Assembly: GCA_037176905.1 (NCBI GenBank)
Contig: JBBBWG010006424.1
Span: 1 to 26,546, forward strand
Direction of reading: 5' to 3'
DNA length: 26,546 nt
From: Azolla pinnata
Lineage: Eukaryota > Streptophyta > Polypodiopsida > Salviniales > Salviniaceae
Part shown: positions 21,079 to 26,546 of the stretch, in pieces
Position numbering within the stretch: the stretch's first letter is position 1
Layout: every line of letters begins with the position of its first letter
Position numbers and translations under genes: made by a program
The notes under the pieces: model-generated
What the model saw: only the letters and a program-made list of their open reading frames with translations
The model's database searches: none
Told to the model about the DNA's origin: nothing

Positions 21079-23577
21079 ATGATTGTGGCAGATGATCAGA
21101 TCGTGAGAAGGATTGTGGACATTCTTGACAGAGCTGATCTGACTACCATAACCTTCGCTGCCATCAGAAGGCAGCTAGAACAGGATTTCCAAGCTGATTT
21201 TACAGACAAGAAAGCCTTTATACGAGAACAAGTAGATCTTTACCTTCGCTTTCGGCAGCATAACCATCTGCCGCAACAACAACATCACCGCCATCATCAT
21301 AATCAACAATCTCAGCATATTCTTCTTCAACACCACCACCACCAACAGCAACAGGAGCGCTATCATCATCATCTTCTTCTTCAGCAACAGCAAGGCCAAC
21401 ATAATCATCAGCAACAACATCATCTTCAGAATTTCAGAGATGCACGTCCTTCACATCATCCGTTACAACAGCAATTCAGGCGAGACATCGATCTTCCTCT
21501 CCCACACACTTCTTCTGGTGATCCTTACATCGATGATACAGTGCAGATAATCGTTGAAGAAGAGTATGAAGAGCCGGGTGCAGGTGTCTTCCAAGATAAC
21601 ACCTTAAGCACGAGTAAAAAAAAGTAGGATTTTTTTTTTATCAGTTATTGCGAAAACCTCAGTTTTGGCATTGCAGATAACATGTTCCTAGATGCATATT
21701 CTATGTAGAAAAGTAGTTCTTTTTTCTGCAGTTTTAGGGTTTAGATTTCGCCTTGCAGATAGCATTGTTGGAAGTGCGTGCCTTGAATAAATCATAACCT
21801 TGAGCTGTCCATTGATGTCAAAAATCTACTTGTTTCTAAAGCTGGAAAGGTTATTCCTGAGTAAACGCATTATCTAGTCGCTTTGTGCAAGAACGTTCAT
21901 CATAGACCAAAGTCTCTATGGAGTTTAGGAGGTAGGTCATTTTGCACTGATTTTGATCATTTTCTCTATGAGTGACATCACCTGTCCAAAAGTGTGCTCA
22001 CTTTCAATATAAGCATGGAAAGCCATCTATTGACATTATCATGCGTAGGAGTGAACCTGATTGTCGAACTGTTCTTTATCAATATCACTGAATGCATTTA
22101 TTTTGTCTTTTGAAGTAATGTCTTACCAAGCTTCACATCTTATTATATGCAATTCTCTACGAATGTCTGCACAAGGATATAGTGCTATATAAACGTGTGC
22201 TGTTCTAATTGAAATCCAGAATGTCCTGCATATTTATGGATGTATCCCGTTGTGACTCCAGGGTGCAAGAAAAAAAGAAAAGGAGTGGAGGTGGTCTTGT
22301 AAAACCATGTGCATTATCTGAAGAGCTTCAAGCTATATTAGGAGAGAGAGAATTGTCAAGGATTCAGGTGCATAATGAGTAATGTATAGCAGATATTTGT
22401 GTAATTTTCAGAGCATATTTTGTTGCACTTCTTCGTGCACAGTAAACAGTCAATCATGATACTCTATAATGCAGGTTGTGAAGGCACTTTGGGTTTACAT
22501 TCGGGAAAAGAATCTGCAAGATCCGGATAATAGGAGAAAGATAATTTGTGATGATGCATTGAAAGTTTTGCTTGGGTGCGACTCCACTGACATGTTTCAG
22601 ATGAATAAATTACTATCCAAGCACATATTGCCACTGGATGGTCCAAAAGGTAAATGAATACTACCAGTTTTTTCATGAGCACTATTCTGTATTAGCAGTA
22701 TGGATAAACTGAAAGAGCTTATTTATAAACATATAATATGTATTCAGATGGAGATCAGCCGAAGCCAAAAAGGGTGAAGGCGGATAAGAGTATTAATCGA
22801 GGCACAGAAGGGGGATCATCGAAATTGAGCCGTTTCATGGCTCCCCATCCTCTCTCGGAAGCACTCATAAATTTTCTTGGCACTGGAGAAAGTGAACTTC
22901 CAAGGACGGAAGTGGTGAAGCGCATGTGGGATTATATAAAAGGACACCAATTACAGGTTTGTAAACGAGCATGGAGCACTTTTTGATTTCTGGCTCGTCT
23001 GTGGTACTAGAGCGCATTTAAAACCTTTAACAGATCTAATCGCTCACATATTAAAGGAACCTATTAGATAAGAAATATGAAGTCACCTGATTGGCTTGTG
23101 CCAACATTATAGTTTGTCCAATATTGCCAAAAATTCGAAAACTAAAAATACATATGTATTTCGAAGTCAAGTTGAGAATGCCTCCTGTATTATATTGCAA
23201 TAACTATGATAGCTCTAGATAATGAGTGGTTACAGCTTGTCGGTAGAAAGCTGTATAGGATGCAATAATGTGGCTTCCAAGTAAAGTTCAATATTGCCCG
23301 GAACACACTATATTATAATTATTAGGTGGCCAACTTTTAGGCCAACCTAAGCTGTAGAATGGCAAGTTAGTGATTTGTGTGTATTTGCAAGATTGGGGCC
23401 AGACACTAGCATTGTCTTACACTCACGTCATGGTTATTGTTTACAATTGGATTGCAGGACCCTGCTGACAAGAGACGGATAGTGTGTGACAACAAGCTCC
23501 GAGATCTCTTGGGTTGCGAAACATTCAATGGATTTGGTATGGTTAGATATTTATCACCTCATTTCATCAAGAGTTGA
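21079..23577 (+). CDS. DEK_C plus tandem SWIB/MDM2 domain protein
   Basis: Five exons: 21079-21623, 22262-22367, 22475-22649, 22748-22956, 23458-23577, giving 384 aa. Residues 1-55 form a DEK_C domain (RRIVDILDRADLTTITFAAI onward). Residues 56-125 are extremely His/Gln-rich, then an acidic patch IIVEEEYEEP and a basic run. SWIB domain 1 spans about 195-273, with LQDPDNRRKIICDDALK and MNKLLSKHI. SWIB domain 2 spans about 300-383, with LSRFMAPHPLSEALINFLG and DPADKRRIVCDNKLRDLLG. Arabidopsis has nuclear proteins of this layout, related to the BAF60 subunit of SWI/SNF remodellers, so a chromatin role is likely. The first donor, AA|GTAGGA at 21624, is the only late site I found with the right phase; it is the least certain junction. 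An alternative is AGA|GTATGA at 21564. The His/Gln linker is unusual. Confidence 0.88.
21624..22261 (+). other. First intron of the DEK_C/SWIB gene
   Basis: It runs from the GTAGGA donor, followed by a T-rich tract, to the CCAG acceptor ending at 22261. It holds no nested gene that I can see. The donor itself contains TAG in frame, so unspliced RNA would stop at once. Confidence 0.65.
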
Positions 23578-26040
23578 AATTTGTGTGGGCAAGCTATGTA
23601 CAGAAAGTCTGTATTTGCAAATTGGAGTTGAGAATGCATTATAACTCCAATGCGGATTTAGTTATTACTCCTAACAAAAATCTAGGTCCAACGCATCAAG
23701 TTTACCCTAAACCAAAATTTCTAGATAAATCAAATGTTGGCTCAGTCATGAAATTCATCTGATTATCAGCCATCTTAGCAGTGTTGTATCTTTTCTCTGA
23801 TGCGGGCATCCAGCTAGTGCTCATGCAGCCTCTTGCAGATATATACATGATCAGTCACCAGTACTTTTAACTTGCCATCTGGTTGACTGAACAGTCACTT
23901 GTTTTTCGCTTTTGCTTCCAGTGATTGAAAAGTTCAGGTAACTCCTATCCATATCAATTGCTTGATTGAATCAAACCATTCCTTTTGTATGCTAGTGACA
24001 AGTGCTTAGCATAAACTGCATTGTATTGTATATGCATGTAATTTGCCTACCTAACATTGTTCGTAAGGTTATTCTCCTCCAAAACACAGCTGCAATTACT
24101 TTTTCATAGAGATGCTATTCTATTTTGTTTAGAGAGAAGAATTCACTTTATAATGTTTGCCATTTGATGGATGTCACTGAGGCCGTAAATGTAAATGATC
24201 TTGATTGGAAAAGTGTACTAACATCTAGAAGCAGCACATTTACTGTGTGTTGCCATAACTGGTGACTTTAAAGAATATTACGTCTTTATTCACCAGGTCA
24301 CAATAGGTGTTTCTTACCTTGCCTGTATAACCTACGTAAGTAAAACTTCTTGGTCCTTTCCACACTATCAAAATTTTAACGTTTATTCTAGTCAGACATG
24401 AAATTTGGGCAGCTGTTGGTTTTATCATCCCTTGTGGGTATTCTAATCCTACGCTTTGGATTTAACCAAGATGACATATCGAATTACTGACTTCATTTCC
24501 AATTTGTCTGTTGAAGCATTGGGCCTGTGTTCCTAATCATACCTAAATCTGGACTTATGTTGTCATTTCTATATCTGAATTGTGTTGCCTTTATTACCTT
24601 GAATGCAACTGTATCTATGACAGGAGAAACAAAAAAGTATACATGTGAAGGTCCAAGGCGCCAGACAGAAGGTATCAACTCTCTCCTTAAACCCATCAGT
24701 GAATTGTTTTTGGCATGCATCTCTGGTTGATGTTATAGCATATGCTAGAAGCTATGTCAGGCCAAATCTACTAATGTGCCCTCATTGTCTATCGGGATGT
24801 TTCCACCCTGGCAATTGGAAGAAAACTGCCATATGACACGTTCCTTCATCTGATTATATGCCTGAGTAAGCAAGCTTGCAAGATTATGGTGCTGGGGGAC
24901 CACTACTAGCTCACAAAGGCGGTTGGCATGATCCATTTTCCTGGGTAAAGTAAGGCAAAGGAATGATTAGAACCATTATTACTCAACAAGGGACCCTGAA
25001 GGTTCGTATATACATGTGTTATATAAGACTGAAATTTGAGCCAAAAGAGAAGTGATTTGACCTGGCAGTCCATATGTCAACTTACTGTACGTTTGATGAG
25101 ACATACAGCTATAGCCCCAGACTAAGCAACTCTTGATAATTGTTCGGATGTTAGAGTTGGTTGGAAAATCGCGATTGCTCATGAACGACACAGTTGGTCA
25201 TGTTGAAAGGTAAAGAACCACAAAAATGCAAGGATCTCATTATGTCTGCAGATCCATGAGAGATGAGTAAGAGCTGTATTCAAAGGAAGGTTTATCATAT
25301 CATCTCTTTCACAATCTCGATTGATGCTGATCGACCACAACATCTGTGTTCTATGGCCTCATTTCTGCTCTTGTTGAGTGCATCCGCCCCCATCAAATTG
25401 ATAAGAGATTGTTGTTTGGATCCATCCTCCGACATGGATCGTGCATCCTCAACCCATTCCAATTTCCAACGTAGCTGATTTTTTTGTCGGACTTCTTGCC
25501 ACATTGAGGGCTTTGCTCGAAGAAAACAGGGTCCGGTTTCTCCAAGAGTTTCTCGCGAGTTTCTCGGAAGCGGCACTTTCCAAGCGTGTCATGGAAAGCT
25601 TCTGAGCTTCATCTTGCTCTTCCTTGACTTCACGTTATGTATCACGATGATGAAGATGGAAAGGAATGGCTTGGGCTTCCCCCTGAGGTAGCAACACGAC
25701 AGCTAAATACTGTTGTTGAGACATATTATTGGCTTCAGAAATCTAGAGGCCTCAAGGCAGGCTCCGAAACGTTTTTCTCGATGCCCCAAACATGGAGCTT
25801 GCAAGGTCCATGTTCCCATTTCTCTTGGCACGATCCGCACAGGCCACGGGCTGTATGCATCATGTGCATCCAGAGCATCGTTGGAGATGACAGTGGTATT
25901 GTTGCGGTAGGGAACGAAAGAACATATTTCTCATCAGCACATTGCACGGCGAACAGAGTTGGGTGGAAGCGAAAGAAGTCGCGGAGCTGAACAGAATGGA
26001 CCTCGATGACACGATTCCTCTGGCGTCGGTTGGTACGTTC
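23578..26040. other. Gene-free 3' flank and intergenic region
   Basis: After the SWIB stop, about 2.4 kb shows no recognisable domain on either strand. The best candidate is a 117-codon frame at 25637-25990 (+), which begins MYHDDEDGKEWLGLPPEVA and has no family I recognise; it may be a decayed fragment or chance. The left part holds the SWIB 3' UTR. Confidence 0.5.
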
Positions 26041-26044
26041 CGCA

Positions 26045-26317
26045 TCTCGATTACCCACCGGAAAGAATGCCGTGTGCTATCTATGGGGCCGATCGATACA
26101 CATAGCACTTAACACTCGAATTTACAACCGCTCTCGAGTACTTCTCGGAGGGAAGAATGTCTCGCCTCTGTTGATCTATCGACCGATCGATCTATATACA
26201 AAGGGCGATAAACACTCGGTAATTCGGCTCTCGATTACCTCTTGGGAAGGAAGGAAAGAATGTCTGTCGATCGAATCAATCGATCGATAAGATGGGCTAA
26301 CACTCGGGGAGAATTCG
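26045..26317. repeat. Three diverged tandem repeats of about 95 bp
   Basis: Units at about 26045-26116, 26130-26219 and 26228-26317 share the same ordered blocks: TCTCGATTAC (or CTCGAGTAC), then GGAAAGAATGTC (or GGGAAGAATGTC, GGAAAGAATGCC), then GATCGAT-type palindromes, then AACACTCG followed by an AATT-containing stretch. The offsets between units are roughly 90 and 100 bp. They lie just downstream of the partial gene at the right edge. Confidence 0.65.
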
Positions 26318-26404
26318 CCGAGCCGATCGTGTTATCGGTACGAGTACAGTCTGTATGTATACATAGGGCGAGCGAACGTGGTTGGAATTCGAGGGATTGG
26401 GGTT

Positions 26405-26546
26405 TCAGAACGGTGAGTGCGGGTGGGAGCAGTCGGGGTAGACGGCGGCTTCGGCGGGCGAGGAGCAGATTTCGCGGCACAGGGCGGCGGAGGCGTCGCG
26501 CCACGGGGGGGACCGCGGCGCGCCGTGGAGCAGGGAGGAGGCGGCG
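26405..26546 (-). CDS. Partial CDS: C-terminal end of an unidentified protein
   Basis: The minus-strand frame from the window edge to TGA at 26407-26405 encodes 46 residues ending YPDCSHPHSPF, with LHGAPRSPPWRDASAALCRE upstream. It has GC-rich third codon positions (GCC, TCC, CCC, CGC) typical of coding DNA. The other minus frame is Arg/Leu-rich, as expected of a shadow. The gene begins to the right of the window. I do not recognise the family; it could also be a chance frame in GC-rich DNA. Confidence 0.35.
   Translation of the reverse strand, partial: AASSLLHGAPRSPPWRDASAALCREICSSPAEAAVYPDCSHPHSPF

Noticed and set aside
25637-25990. 117-codon plus-strand frame (MYHDDEDGKEWLGL...)
   Set aside because: No family recognised, and its second half is Cys/His/Arg-rich like random translation; mentioned only as a possible fragment.
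1-26546. CRISPR array, rRNA, intact tRNA, or an intact mobile element
   Set aside because: None seen: no regularly spaced direct repeats with unique spacers, no cloverleaf, and no complete transposase, integrase or reverse transcriptase frame.

Overview
This window is plant nuclear DNA. The evidence is spliced genes with GT/AG introns for plant-type families (an Argonaute of the AGO2/3/7 clade, a thylakoid-type signal peptidase, an RFI2-like RING-H2 protein, a DUF1997 plastid-type protein and a DEK_C/SWIB protein). It also holds many long microsatellites, an AT-rich block and a decayed non-LTR retrotransposon. I cannot fix the species; a non-model land plant, possibly seed-free, is a guess.

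Layout. 1-77 is a CT repeat, followed by four TCCCGCC (E2F-like) sites at 111-175. 1131-3146 (-) is a six-exon plastid type I signal peptidase, reconstructed to 350 aa. 3150-4950 is repeat-rich and has no gene I can support. 5040-7440 is AT-rich and carries a retrotransposon relic at 5987-6814. 7631-11004 (+) is a three-exon Argonaute, 1030 aa, closest to AGO7. 11005-12750 is its 3' flank, with inverted-repeat modules. 13185-16566 (+) is an RFI2-like RING-H2 protein, six exons including a 29-nt micro-exon, 374 aa. 18092-19604 (-) is a two-exon DUF1997 protein, 237 aa. 20148-20671 is a TATG-type microsatellite between divergent promoters. 21079-23577 (+) is a five-exon DEK_C + SWIB + SWIB protein, 384 aa. 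23578-26040 has no gene I can support. 26045-26317 holds three diverged repeats of about 95 bp. 26405-26546 (-) is probably the 3' end of a gene that runs off the window.

All five complete gene models keep one open frame across every junction, and their summed exon lengths are divisible by three. They look like independent housekeeping and regulatory genes, not a pathway cluster. Two products are probably plastid proteins (signal peptidase, DUF1997), two are probably nuclear or regulatory (RFI2-like, SWIB), and one acts in small-RNA silencing (AGO). I found no CRISPR array, operon or clearly new gene system. The items most worth checking are non-coding: the inverted-repeat modules after AGO, a 25-bp-arm foldback in the RFI2-like intron, the E2F-like cluster, and the relic whose stop codons mostly look like mutated Trp codons.
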